Positions 1 to 8,418 of a stretch of DNA of 14,019 nt are shown piece after piece. Both the position numbers and the translations under genes were made by a program. The first letter of the stretch is position 1, and every line of letters begins with the position of its first letter. Source of the stretch: Gracilaria caudata (taxonomy: Eukaryota > Rhodophyta > Florideophyceae > Gracilariales > Gracilariaceae); contig JASCIV010000698.1 in assembly GCA_030374735.1 (NCBI GenBank), positions 1-14,019 of the forward strand, read 5' to 3'. The notes beneath the pieces are model-generated. The model was not told where the DNA came from. It saw only the letters and a program-made list of their open reading frames with translations, and ran no database searches.

Positions 1-120
1 CCCCCCCCCAACCCCCCCGCCGCCGCCCCCCCCCCCCCCCCCGGCACCAGCCGCATAGCAGCGCGAGCGCCGTCCGCCGCCGCCGCCGCGCTTGCTTCAC
101 CCCCTTCCTTCCTCCCTTCA
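1..120. repeat. C-homopolymer / CCG low-complexity tract
   Basis: The first 42 bases are almost pure C with interspersed CCG units, and CCG/CGC triplets recur up to about base 90. This is simple-sequence DNA upstream of the cyclin gene. Runs of C this long assemble poorly, so the exact length should not be trusted. Confidence 0.8.
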
Positions 121-476
121 ATTCAATTCCGCTCGCGTCGTCACGCGCCGCTCCGTGCGCCCGTGCCCATGACGTCCGAACCGTCGCGTCCGGCGCGTCG
201 CTGCTGACGTTGCCTTCGTCCTTCCGCAATTCAACTCTCTTTCTTGGCTGCTCTACGCTTCTTGACGCTTCTCTTGGCTTGAACTTCTCCTTTTTGTTGC
301 TTCATCCACCCTCCATCTTTTCGCTACTTAAGCCCCCCACCCCCACTTCTCTCACTCACTCACTCCCATCTCCCCTCTCATCTTCGCCCTCGCAAGCTTT
401 GGCAACTCCCTCCCCGCCTCCTCCCCCAATTAACTCCTCTTTTCGCCGCCCATCTAAACACTCTTCCCCACACACA
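121..476 (+). promoter_or_regulatory. Pyrimidine-rich 5' flank / leader of the cyclin gene
   Basis: From about base 210 to 476 the plus strand is overwhelmingly C and T, with CTCACTCACTCACTCC-like and CCTCC runs, ending at ACACACAATG at the chosen start. The frame is open from 210 but begins at TTG, not ATG, and the predicted residues (Pro/Ser/Leu low complexity) look untranslated. No clear TATA box is visible. A 12-codon ATG-initiated frame lies at 169-207. Confidence 0.45.
169..207 (+). other. Possible upstream ORF (12 codons)
   Basis: An ATG at 169 opens a 12-residue frame that ends at TGA 205-207, about 270 bases before the cyclin ATG. If transcription starts upstream of 169, ribosomes would meet it first, and it could dampen cyclin translation. 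The transcription start is unknown, so it may lie outside the mRNA. Confidence 0.2.
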
Positions 477-1760
477 ATGATTTTCACCAGCAACGACCTT
501 CCGCTCACCCTCACCACCCCCGTCACCTCCGGAGAATGCTCCTCCGAAAGCTCCGTATGCGCCGTATCGCCCTCGCCGCGCATCCGCTACCCACTCGTCA
601 ACTGCCTGCCAGCGCTTCTGCTCGTGGTCAAGACAGCGCTCATGTCTCGCGTTGACGCCGGCGACAATCTTCTGGCGCTCGCCGCCTCCTCGCGCTGCAC
701 GCTGCGCCTGCTGCACGTCGTGCGCTCCATCCCCGTGCCGCTGCTCTCCGCCGCGTCGCCGCAGCACTTTGCGCGCGTATACAACGCCGCACTGCAATAC
801 GCGCCGTCGCCATTCGATCTGCTCAACGCCAACATCTCACTGGAGCACTTTGTGTCGCGCGTGTTCGAGCTCGCCAACGCGTCCAACTGCGTGTTGGTCA
901 CGGCGTGTGTGTACGTGGACCGTCTCATCAGCTGTGCGCCGCATTTGTTCGTGCACAGCGCCAACGTGCACAAGATATTCGCCGTGGCGCTCATGCTGGC
1001 AGTCAAATTCCACGAGGACGAGCAGCTCAACGCGCACTTCTTCTCGCCCATCTTCGGAATCGGCTTGCAGGAGCTCAACCAATTGGAACTGTTCTTCCTG
1101 CAAAGCATTCGCTTCCACACGTTTGTGAGCACGGAGCAGTTCCGCGATGCACAGATTGCGCTCATGTCGGTGGCCATCCACGCACCCATGGGGCTGGCTG
1201 TGCTGCACACGCTGCGTCAACGTGAGATTTCGGACGTTGCGCAGGCGTGCAGCGCGGGCAAGCCGTGGGCTGTGTACGCGGGCAGCGGCGGTTGCGGTGC
1301 GCTTGACTCGGACGACGCGCACTCGATGGTGGACTGCGGCAAGGTGGAGACGAAGCAAACGGGCGCCATTGTGGGGGCGCTGGCCAGGGTGCAGCTGGAG
1401 CACGACGTGGCGTGCGTGGGCGGCGGCGGCGGCGGCGGCGAGGGTGCGGCGCGCTTCACGACGACGGCGGTGGCGAGGTTGGTGAGACTGCAACAACTGG
1501 CGCAGATGCAGGTGGTGCGGGAGCTTGTGTTGCCGCCGCTGGAGATTGAGCGCGCGCGCGTGGGCGCGGAGGAAGCGGCGGGCGCGGCGGGCTTTGGCAG
1601 CTTCTTGGCGAACGGCGGCGGCGCGGACATCTGGCGGTACGGGCCGCGGGATGGGCTGCGTTGCGAGGCGCGCGGCTCGGTGGTGGGCGGCGGGCTTGGG
1701 GTCGGGGCGTCGATCTGGTCGACGCGGCGAGATGAGCAGGTGGGGATAGAGTGGTGGTGA
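477..1760 (+). CDS. Cyclin, Pho80 / P-U type
   Basis: This 427-residue protein carries a single cyclin box of the Pho80-like (plant CYCU, fungal Pho80/PCL) family at about residues 115-225. Visible family hallmarks are the helix ACVYVDRLI (143-151), SANVHKIFAVALMLAVKF (161-178) and the LNQLELFFL segment (200-208). Such cyclins bind a Pho85/CDKA-type kinase and in characterised species link nutrient or phosphate status to the cell cycle; the partner here is unknown. The start is the ATG at 477, the first in frame, although the frame is open upstream to a TTG at 210. An internal Met at residue 56 is a less likely start because conserved-looking sequence precedes it. The C-terminal 180 residues are Gly/Ala-rich, with seven Gly in a row (315-321) encoded by a GGC repeat, and match no domain I recognise. 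The gene is very GC-rich compared with the genes to its right. No intron is apparent. Confidence 0.8.
   Translation: MIFTSNDLPLTLTTPVTSGECSSESSVCAVSPSPRIRYPLVNCLPALLLVVKTALMSRVDAGDNLLALAASSRCTLRLLHVVRSIPVPLLSAASPQHFARVYNAALQYAPSPFDLLNANISLEHFVSRVFELANASNCVLVTACVYVDRLISCAPHLFVHSANVHKIFAVALMLAVKFHEDEQLNAHFFSPIFGIGLQELNQLELFFLQSIRFHTFVSTEQFRDAQIALMSVAIHAPMGLAVLHTLRQREISDVAQACSAGKPWAVYAGSGGCGALDSDDAHSMVDCGKVETKQTGAIVGALARVQLEHDVACVGGGGGGGEGAARFTTTAVARLVRLQQLAQMQVVRELVLPPLEIERARVGAEEAAGAAGFGSFLANGGGADIWRYGPRDGLRCEARGSVVGGGLGVGASIWSTRRDEQVGIEWW
1417..1443 (+). repeat. In-frame GGC microsatellite coding poly-Gly
   Basis: About eight near-perfect GGC triplets encode the heptaglycine at residues 315-321 of the cyclin. 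The tract lies outside the cyclin box and is a likely site of length polymorphism. Confidence 0.7.
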
Positions 1761-2653
1761 GCGCGCGGCTAGGGCACGCGGTTTTTGGAGACGGGGGGCG
1801 GTGTGGTGAGGCAGACCGGAGAGCTTGTTTTTGGTGCGCTACAGTAAAATGAAGATGTGGGATTTTGTTTTGCCGAGCCGAGGTGTGTACAATTGGTTTG
1901 CGGCGAAGCGCATCGCGAGGTGGGCACGAGCTGTGGGGGGAGGGTGACGGCGGTGGCGCGCGCGTGAAGGTGTGGTGTGCAACTATCATCGCCGATGTGG
2001 CGAGCGGCTCGCCGGCGTACTAGGCCCTCAACGGCTGAGCGCGGGCGGCAGCGCGCGGGTGCGCGCGAGGCATCGCGCTGCGGGAAGCGCGCGGCGACGG
2101 CGGCGCGAGCGCGAGCCACTTCTCAAAGCTCAAGCTGGGAATGTCGGCGCGTTGCGGTGGTGGAAGATGACGGGCCACTGCTCATCGCCTCGCACACACA
2201 CACATGCCAGTGCATGGCAAACATACAACTGCGGCGCGTGGACGCGTATCCACGTGCACAACGCCGACGCCAGCAACTGTTCGCGAGCGGAGTGCTCGCA
2301 GGTCGAACAGGTCGCCCGTTGGCGCGTGGATTTTTGCGCGAAACGACGGCGACAGGCGCCGCTGGAGGTGCGCACGCGCGCGCCAATGGGTGGCTGTGGC
2401 GGCGGCAGCCGCCGAGCTCGCTGCACGCGCCGCTTGTGGCGCGCGGCGCTTGCTGCAGATATCGCGCCAATGCGCAGATTTTGGTGTGGCGCGCTGAGAG
2501 TTGCTTGGTCATGTGCCGTGCTGCGCGAGCTGTGATCTCTCGTGGCGCGCTGCCGTCTATCTGCCCCTGTTGCTGTTCCTTTTTGATAAGAGCTTGTTTG
2601 CGTTCTGTGTAGTGAGTGTATCTGCACCCCGTCTCGGTTGTCATCATCGCGTC
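1761..2653. other. GC-rich intergenic region, no supported gene
   Basis: About 890 bases separate the cyclin stop from the reductase start. Several frames on both strands stay open here, but they overlap one another, are Arg/Ala-rich and show no motif. That is what high GC content produces by depleting stop codons. The region must hold the cyclin 3' end and the reductase promoter; I see no convincing TATA box. A short (CA)n run occurs at about 2190-2203. Confidence 0.6.
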
Positions 2654-4045
2654 ATGGCGTTTGTCAATGCTACCCCGTGTTCTCTTCGCAGCTCCTCGTT
2701 CGCTTCACGGTCGCTATGCTCGCGACGTGTGTTCGCCGGAGCGCCGCTCGCGGCGCCACATCCCACGCTCACCTCGCAGATCGTCATGAACATCCGCGTC
2801 GCCGTCGTGGGCGGCGGTCCGGCGGGCGCCTGTGCCGCCGAGACGCTCGCCAAGGCCGGCATTGAAACCGTGCTGTTCGAGAGGAAGATGGACAACTGCA
2901 AGCCGTGTGGAGGCGCCATTCCGCTCTGCATGGTGGACGAATTCGATCTTCCGGCCGATATCATCGACAGAAAGGTGCGCAAGATGAAGATGATCTCGCC
3001 GTCCAATGTGGAGGTGGATGTGGGCAAGACGCTCAAGCCGCATGAGTACATTGGAATGACTCGTCGTGAGGTGCTTGACGCCTTTTTGAGGGATCGTGCT
3101 GTCGCGCTTGGAGCTATTTCGGTCAATGGCCTTGTCACAAAGCTTGATCTTCCTTCGTCTGCTGGTGGAAAGTATACCATTCATTATTCGGATTACGGAC
3201 AGTCTGACTCCGGAAGGGCTCCCGCCGTCTCACAACAGTTCGACCTCGTCATCGGAGCCGATGGTGCAAACTCTAGAGTTGCGCGTGACATTGACGCCGG
3301 TGACTACAACTTCGCCATTGCCTTCCAAGAACGTATCAAGATCCCCGATGAGAAGATGAAGTACTACGAAGATCTTGCCGAGATGTACGTCGGAGACGAC
3401 GTATCTCCCGATTTCTACGCCTGGGTGTTCCCCAAGTACGACCATGTCGGTGTGGGAACCGGCACCGTCATCAACAGACCCGCCATCAAGCAGTATCAAA
3501 AGGCCATTCGTGATCGCGCCGCCGTACGTCTGGAAGGAGGAAAGATCATCAGAGTGGAGGCGCATCCCATCCCTGAGCACCCCAGGCCGCGTCGCGTCAA
3601 CGGACGCGTGGCCCTTGTTGGTGATGCCGCGGGCTATGTCACCAAGTGCTCTGGTGAAGGTATCTACTTTGCCGCCAAGAGCGGTCGCATGTGCGCTGAA
3701 GCTGTTGTACAGGCTAGTAAGAATGGACAGCTTGTGCCCACTGAAGACGACTTGAAAAACTTGTACCTCAAGGTGTGGGACAAGAAATACTGGGCAACAT
3801 ACAAGGTTTTGGACGTGTTGCAGTCGGTGTTCTACAGGAGTGATCCGGCTAGAGAGGCGTTTGTGGAGATGTGCGGTGATGACTATGTGCAACGCGTCAC
3901 TTTTGACTCGTATCTTTATAAGACGGTCACAACTGTTTCGCCGGTGGATGATATTAAGCTGCTGTTCAGGACTGCGTCTTCCCTCATTCGTGAGAACCTG
4001 AAAGAAATCGCAGATGTGAAGAAGCCAGTAGCTACTCTTCGCTGA
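2654..4045 (+). CDS. chlP: Geranylgeranyl diphosphate / geranylgeranyl-chlorophyll reductase, plastid-targeted
   Basis: This 463-residue FAD-dependent enzyme belongs to the ChlP/BchP geranylgeranyl reductase family. It uses NADPH to saturate three double bases of the geranylgeranyl chain, giving the phytyl tail of chlorophyll and phytyl diphosphate for tocopherol and phylloquinone. Seen directly: a Rossmann FAD site VAVVGGGPAGA (49-59) followed by an acid-ended strand VLFER (73-77); the family segment CKPCGGAIP (82-90); GADGANSRVAR (201-211); and GDAAGYVTKCSGEGI (323-337), the second FAD-contacting motif typical of the family. Residues 1-44 precede the conserved core, are rich in Ser, Arg and Ala, lack acidic residues and have Phe at position 3, as expected of a red-algal plastid transit peptide. 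The start is the first in-frame ATG (2654); the frame is open upstream only to a TTG at 2501. There is no internal intron. A second ATG at residue 45 would give a form without the transit peptide. Confidence 0.95.
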   Translation: MAFVNATPCSLRSSSFASRSLCSRRVFAGAPLAAPHPTLTSQIVMNIRVAVVGGGPAGACAAETLAKAGIETVLFERKMDNCKPCGGAIPLCMVDEFDLPADIIDRKVRKMKMISPSNVEVDVGKTLKPHEYIGMTRREVLDAFLRDRAVALGAISVNGLVTKLDLPSSAGGKYTIHYSDYGQSDSGRAPAVSQQFDLVIGADGANSRVARDIDAGDYNFAIAFQERIKIPDEKMKYYEDLAEMYVGDDVSPDFYAWVFPKYDHVGVGTGTVINRPAIKQYQKAIRDRAAVRLEGGKIIRVEAHPIPEHPRPRRVNGRVALVGDAAGYVTKCSGEGIYFAAKSGRMCAEAVVQASKNGQLVPTEDDLKNLYLKVWDKKYWATYKVLDVLQSVFYRSDPAREAFVEMCGDDYVQRVTFDSYLYKTVTTVSPVDDIKLLFRTASSLIRENLKEIADVKKPVATLR

Positions 4046-4738
4046 GTTTTGGTTGTTCCGGTTAGGTTAGGAAGCACTTTTGCTGTTTCCCATTCTGTTC
4101 TGTTTTGAACCTCGTCATTTGTACTAAAAGTTTGTCCCGATCCCCATATCGACAAGTCGCAGTCATGCTGGAGTACAGCGTTAAAAGTATTGCGTACAAA
4201 AGCTTGAGACGGTTACCAGATACATCGATCGCGCAGTAAGGAAGAACGTTATCCGCCGACGACGATTGTACGCACACATGCCGCGCACACTTTGTATGGG
4301 GCACGGGCACACCTCATCAGCGCAGAACTGCGCATCTTGACATCATCAGGGAGATGATCTACCCTTGTATAATGCCTTCGTAGACGAATGGCGGCGATAC
4401 CCCGAAGGATTATCGCGCCAATCACCGCAACACAAATTCTTCGGTTTGATTTCAAATCGGGCCTTGATTCAGACACGTGCCACGTACAGCAGTGCGATAT
4501 GCGTGTTGTACGACGCCATGCCAGCAGTCAGTCAGCAGTCTGCAGTAGGATCTGCTTCTTCGTGTGTTTCCTTTCTTGCGGTTGTGTGGCTTAGCCTGCT
4601 GAACTTTCGAGTAACGCCGAAAAGCCATTCGTTCGTTCGTCCGTGCAGGAACCGGCGAAGCAGCGCACGCGTAGCAGCTATCCCTTTCACCCTCTCACCA
4701 GGAAGTGGCACCATTCGTGCCGTACTCTCGCTCATACA
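4046..4738. other. Intergenic region with FkbM-1 upstream sequence
   Basis: This 693-base gap holds the reductase 3' end and the upstream region of methyltransferase copy 1. Short open frames here (for example ATG 4388 to 4594, 68 codons) show no recognisable motif. A TATAATG sequence lies at about 4367-4373, too far from the ATG at 4739 to call a core promoter with confidence. A short TTCG tandem (about 4628-4639) is followed by a pyrimidine-rich stretch ending in CAG at 4648, which could be a splice acceptor in a 5' UTR. There is no clear similarity to the region upstream of copy 2. Confidence 0.5.
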
Positions 4739-5749
4739 ATGGTCAAGGTTAACTTGAGTGGGTCTGCAAAAGACAATCGTGGCCGACGTGATGGGAAGCT
4801 GTACTCTTGGGCGCGACAGTCAGCTATGATAGTTCTGTTCTGTGCTATCGCTTCCGTCTTGTTTTCGGTGTCGGGGGTACGGCATTTTGCCGTTGAGGGG
4901 TTGGGCAAACCAAGCGATCGCGTTGCAAACGTGCATGTTGGAAGTCGCGCTGATTGGGATTATGGGAAAGGTATGCCGGAGTTCTGTAAGGTGTTGTTGA
5001 AGGACCCGTTTCCGTTTCACAAATCTTGCCGTCGTAATGGAAACACCATGGAGAAGTCGCTGGAGTGCCGGAACGGCACAAGAAAATATCGGATGTTCTC
5101 TCAGTACCAGCAGGACGATTTCTTGTATGTTAGTCACTTCAAACACTTGAAGCGACCGGGCATCTACCTGGACATCGCCGCTAATAACCCCATAGGCATT
5201 TCGAATACGTTCTTCATGGATCGTTGTTTGGGGTGGCAAGGCATCTGCGTAGAGGCTAATCCTGAGTACCATGAGAGATTGTATCGAGAGAGATCGTGTC
5301 ATTTGGTTCCTACCTGTGTGGGCAGCCGTGACGGTGAGTCCGTGGAGTTTGGCTTGAAAGGTGGTATCGGAGGGATTATCGGAGACACATTCAAACACAC
5401 GAAAAGCTTTAAGAAGAAGGGTACCAAGGTACCTGTGATGAAAGCGCGGTGCACGACGATGAAGAAGGTGCTAGAGAGAAATGCCATAACTGTTGTGGAC
5501 TACCTCAGCCTGGACGTTGAGGGACATGAACTAGAAGTACTGAAGGGCTTTGACTGGGATAATGTAGTAGTGAATCTGATGACCATCGAGGTTTCGCGCA
5601 AGTCTGTGAAGGGGATCGAGAAATTTTTGATCCCGAAAGGATACAGGAGATTTGCGTTTGAGTACAATGGAAGAGGTGATCGCAAAAATTTCATGACAGA
5701 GGAGGCCGTGTTTTTGCATGAAACTGTTGAGTTTGGAAAGCCGCGCTGA
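4739..5749 (+). CDS. FkbM-type methyltransferase, type II membrane protein, copy 1
   Basis: This 336-residue protein combines an N-terminal membrane anchor with an FkbM (Methyltransf_21) S-adenosylmethionine-dependent methyltransferase domain. The anchor spans about residues 28-46 after a basic tail, predicting a Golgi/ER protein with a luminal catalytic domain. The SAM-binding region starts at GIYLDIAANNPIG (141-153), and VEANPEY (171-177) is the typical second-strand acidic motif. The family signature DYLSLDVEGHELEVLKGF is at 254-271. A sequon NGT occurs at 112-114. The start is the ATG at 4739; an upstream in-frame GTG (4643) adds basic sequence with no family match. FkbM relatives mostly O-methylate sugars or small molecules. 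In a red alga a plausible, unproven role is O-methylation of secreted galactans or N-glycans. It is the 5' member of a duplicated pair, with four extra residues (near 104-109) relative to copy 2. Confidence 0.88.
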   Translation: MVKVNLSGSAKDNRGRRDGKLYSWARQSAMIVLFCAIASVLFSVSGVRHFAVEGLGKPSDRVANVHVGSRADWDYGKGMPEFCKVLLKDPFPFHKSCRRNGNTMEKSLECRNGTRKYRMFSQYQQDDFLYVSHFKHLKRPGIYLDIAANNPIGISNTFFMDRCLGWQGICVEANPEYHERLYRERSCHLVPTCVGSRDGESVEFGLKGGIGGIIGDTFKHTKSFKKKGTKVPVMKARCTTMKKVLERNAITVVDYLSLDVEGHELEVLKGFDWDNVVVNLMTIEVSRKSVKGIEKFLIPKGYRRFAFEYNGRGDRKNFMTEEAVFLHETVEFGKPR

Positions 5750-6010
5750 GCTCACGAATTGTTAAGCAGCAAAGCGCTTACTTGTCCATTTTGTGGAGAG
5801 ATGCTCCGCAGACTAGTATGCGACGGTCAACGTCGGGGAAGAGAGGGTGACTGATGTTGAAAACAAGCTGATAGCCGCCAACCTGCAAAAGGACAATTCT
5901 TTCTCACTCCCGGAAGTGACATGAGGCACTACCGTGGTGGAGAAGCATTGTGGGCTAGTAGATAGATACTGTTTATTATGGTGTTGGAGAAGTCATGGGC
6001 GCTCATGCAT
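5747..6010 (+). repeat. 3' flank duplicated with FkbM copy 1
   Basis: The homology between the two methyltransferase loci does not end at the stop codon. Bases 5747-5762 match 9395-9410 at 14 of 16 positions, and 5985-6006 match 9678-9699 at 19 of 22, with weaker colinear patches between (near 5881 and 9591, and 5934 and 9636). Indels separate the patches. The duplicated unit therefore included at least about 250 bases of 3' flank, now much more eroded than the coding part. Confidence 0.6.
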
Positions 6011-6311
6011 TGAGGCCTCGCAGCCTTGATCGAAGCCATTCCCTTTTTGAGCACTGCATGTCATGCACTGTAAACTTAAAAGTGAATAAAATGATGACGT
6101 AATACTGCATCGCGCACGGTGACGTTTTCGAAGTTGACTGACAACTGAATAGTGTCACACGTGTTTGAACTCACTGTCCTCCGGTTATGCTCGTTTGCCG
6201 GCGAGCAGCGCTCGGTTCTGTTGTTCCAGCAACACGCGACTGCGTTGACGTTTCGCTCTTCGTACCCTTGGTACTGTCGGTTCAAATCGCGATCCTCGAA
6301 ACCGGCCAAAG
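5763..6311. other. Gap between FkbM-1 and OST4
   Basis: No gene is supported here. The first half is the eroded duplicated flank. An AATAAA hexamer at 6085-6090 could serve as a polyadenylation signal for copy 1, about 335 bases after its stop. The second half must contain the promoter of the OST4-like gene; no TATA box is obvious. Confidence 0.45.
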
Positions 6312-6428
6312 ATGATGAGCGATGCGGACATGGCGCAATACGCCACATGGGGAGGAATCCTGGTGATGATGCTGGTGATTCTGTACCATCTTGAGACCAC
6401 CACGCTTGACAAAGTGCCTACCAAGTAA
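6312..6428 (+). CDS. OST4: OST4-like subunit of oligosaccharyltransferase
   Basis: This is a complete 38-residue gene running from ATG 6312 to TAA 6426-6428. The protein begins MMSDADMAQYA, has one hydrophobic helix at about residues 12-25 (TWGGILVMMLVILY) followed directly by His, and ends in a short polar tail. This matches the OST4 layout in yeast and animals: M-x-S/T-D start, Ala-rich turn, a single helix containing a V/I-x-Y-H exit motif, and 36-40 residues in all. OST4 sits in the ER membrane and stabilises the STT3-containing complex that transfers the preassembled glycan to Asn-X-Ser/Thr. A second ATG at 6315 is possible, but the first gives the family spacing. It lies between the two FkbM genes on the same strand. 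Identification rests on motif and length in a very short protein, so it is strong but not certain. Confidence 0.8.
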   Translation: MMSDADMAQYATWGGILVMMLVILYHLETTTLDKVPTK

Positions 6429-7037
6429 CACTGCAAAAAAACGCCCGGAAAGCTGCTTTTGGTGCGTGTGAACGAGTTGTTCCTTTCTTTCACACTCTTT
6501 TGGCTATGTCTTCAACGCGCCGTGTCTCATTTCATGCCCTACAACCACGGATTGGGGTCCATGATAAGTTTGGTGAACGACCAAGCAGTAGCTGTGACCC
6601 TCAAGTGGAAATGCATCTCACTGTTGTCTATCTTAGAAGTACGCGTTGGTAAATCTTTCGTTCTCTCGCAATTGCATCTGCTAGCGATTTGAGATTGGGA
6701 TCGGCATAAGGAGAGCTGAGTTGTGGGCCCATGCAAATCATATGTTTGCAAAACTTGCTCCCCATTGCCGACAGGCCTTCTGAAGGCTTTGCACTTAACG
6801 AGTAACATGTCGCCGTGAAAGTTACTCGCAGCTGTCTTTGTGTGGTGTTGTACAAGTCGCACCACCAAGTCGACGGTCTTATGCTCGTCACTAGTAAAGA
6901 AAACAAACGACATGAGAGCAAGATTTTTATCTGCGGTACAGGCATGCGCTGTGTTGGTGAGCCCACCTTCTTTGGATCGGTTTATCGCACCTTTTAAAGT
7001 GGTCCGTTGCGTTGGTTTTGGATGCTTTCTAACTAGA

Positions 7038-7079
7038 ATTCCGAATTCGTTACAGAGTACGTTGTGGAGAATTCGGAAT
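7038..7079. repeat. Perfect 11-bp inverted repeat, 20-base spacer
   Basis: ATTCCGAATTC at 7038-7048 is exactly complementary to GAATTCGGAAT at 7069-7079. Each arm also contains an EcoRI-type palindrome. It lies in non-coding DNA; its function is unknown. Confidence 0.7.
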
Positions 7080-7615
7080 GTGAACTCGAGAGGTGCAACT
7101 AATCCGATTACTATTGATGGCATCCCTTTATGCAATCGTTGCGGTTGGGAAACCCGAGTCTGGATATGTAATCTTGATTGCAGTAGCAAATATGGGTTAC
7201 TATAATATCATCGCAATCAGTTTCGGGGTTTCGCCTGCATTGAGCCCGAGCAACAAGCCACGAATTCAATAGTGCAATTTAGACACTCTGACCATCTAAA
7301 GGTCGATGCCCGGATTAAAGAAGACACTTTGGCCTTCAACAAAAGACGATAAAGCAGTTAACTCGGACAGTTCTTCCCATAGCTGCTGGACGCGTTCTGA
7401 CTTCTTGTGTCAGCTAAAGCTTTGTGAGACAGGGCTTTCCTTGCTTATGGTCACTGTTCGTCAGAAAAGCCTTCTCGAAAAGGTCGTTTACTTTGCTGTA
7501 TGGCTCGTAAATTAGAAGTCGTACAAACGAGATATACGAGTTGCAGTTAGTTATTATTGATGCTACCAAGGGTTAGTCGCTTCGAGATATGTTACAAAGC
7601 TGTTACTAGGAGTAA

Positions 7616-7634
7616 AGCTCTAAACTTTAGAGCT
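7616..7634. repeat. Near-perfect 19-base palindrome
   Basis: AGCTCTAAA (7616-7624) and TTTAGAGCT (7626-7634) are perfect reverse complements around one central C. The spacing is too tight for an RNA hairpin, so a dimeric protein site or chance are the options. Confidence 0.6.
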
Positions 7635-7834
7635 GGAATCCTGCGTGTTCGGTTTGAATTGGTTTCCCTTGTTACAGCGCCATGCATGGCGACTTCACGA
7701 GTTCTGTGGAACATTCTTAGCTTCAAATTGGAGCAATCTGCGAGAGTGATCCAAAGATGTAGATATGACATGCGTAGACGGGTTTGTAGACGATTCTATA
7801 GACCCCGAGTGCGGAGTCCAACGGTCCTAGGCCA

Positions 7835-7860
7835 CGCACCTCAGCCTCGCACCTCAGCCA
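7835..7860 (+). repeat. Two-copy 13-base tandem repeat
   Basis: CGCACCTCAGCC occurs at 7835-7846 and again at 7848-7859, separated by a single base, so the unit is 13 bases. It is a minor simple duplication in non-coding sequence. Confidence 0.7.
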
Positions 7861-8318
7861 CACACCGGCGCATTCCCAAACAAAAAAGGACAAAAAAGAT
7901 TATTTGCTATCCTTCAAACACAAACGCAAATGCACCGTTTTCACAACCGCATCGGAGTAGAGGAATGAAGAAACGTGAGGCAAAGTCTTGCAAAGATTGA
8001 GCATTACGCAACAGCTTTCCGTTTGGCGGTTAGCAGCTGCCGTGCGTTATGTGAGGCCAGGTCCACGGCCACCTGGCATCACATAGATAATCGAAACCAC
8101 TCTCAGAATGGATTCACTTTCTACGATGAAATACCACATTATGTTTTCAGATTAATCAGACACCAAGCCGGAGGTCCTACACAATATATTTATTATACAT
8201 CCCACTTAGAGCCCCTCCCTCCTTTTATTCTCGTCACTAAAGTTTACGGCTCTGTCGTCCATACGGCGCGGCGCTACCCGTCGGAACTTTTCGTCGGGGC
8301 TGATGGGGGCTTGGGTAG

Positions 8319-8325
8319 TATAAAG
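8319..8325 (+). promoter_or_regulatory. TATA box of FkbM-2
   Basis: TATAAAG lies in a G-rich context 80 bases before the copy 2 ATG. Initiation about 30 bases downstream would leave a leader of roughly 55 bases. That leader would include the ATG at 8374. Copy 1 has no equivalent element at this spacing. Confidence 0.6.
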
Positions 8326-8373
8326 GGGAGGTTTCGGGAAAAAGGCAGCTTCAGAACAGGGTTTTCGGCGGTC

Positions 8374-8418
8374 ATGCGATTGTTGTCATCTTCAAATTCA
8401 TGCAATGTTCAGTGGTAA
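8374..8418 (+). other. Overlapping upstream ORF in the FkbM-2 leader
   Basis: An ATG at 8374 starts a 14-codon frame that ends at TAA 8416-8418, inside the beginning of the main gene but in a different frame. If the mRNA starts near 8350, as the TATA box suggests, scanning ribosomes reach this ATG first. It would then reduce translation from 8405. Confidence 0.3.

Larger units (their letters stand above)
6429..8318. other. Long intergenic region between OST4 and FkbM-2
   Basis: About 1.9 kb without a recognisable gene. On the minus strand a 216-codon open frame (6539-7189, opening at TTG) overlaps a 112-codon frame (6628-6966, opening at ATG); neither matches a family I know. Plus-strand frames at 7306-7515, 7557-8000 and 7975-8418 are also featureless, and the last runs through the copy 2 promoter. 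Small structures are present: an inverted repeat at 7038-7079, a near-palindrome at 7616-7634 and a short tandem at 7835-7860. The region may contain decayed mobile DNA. Confidence 0.5.

Noticed and set aside
210..476. N-terminal extension of the cyclin from TTG 210
   Set aside because: There is no ATG, and the residues are low-complexity Pro/Ser/Leu derived from a pyrimidine-rich leader.
1972..2647. Several long overlapping frames on both strands in the cyclin-reductase gap
   Set aside because: They overlap in multiple frames, are Arg/Ala/Ser-rich and lack any motif; high GC content alone explains the absence of stops.
6539..7189. Calling the minus-strand frame a Copia or Gypsy polyprotein fragment
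   Set aside because: I found no protease, reverse transcriptase, RNase H or integrase motif in either strand of the region.
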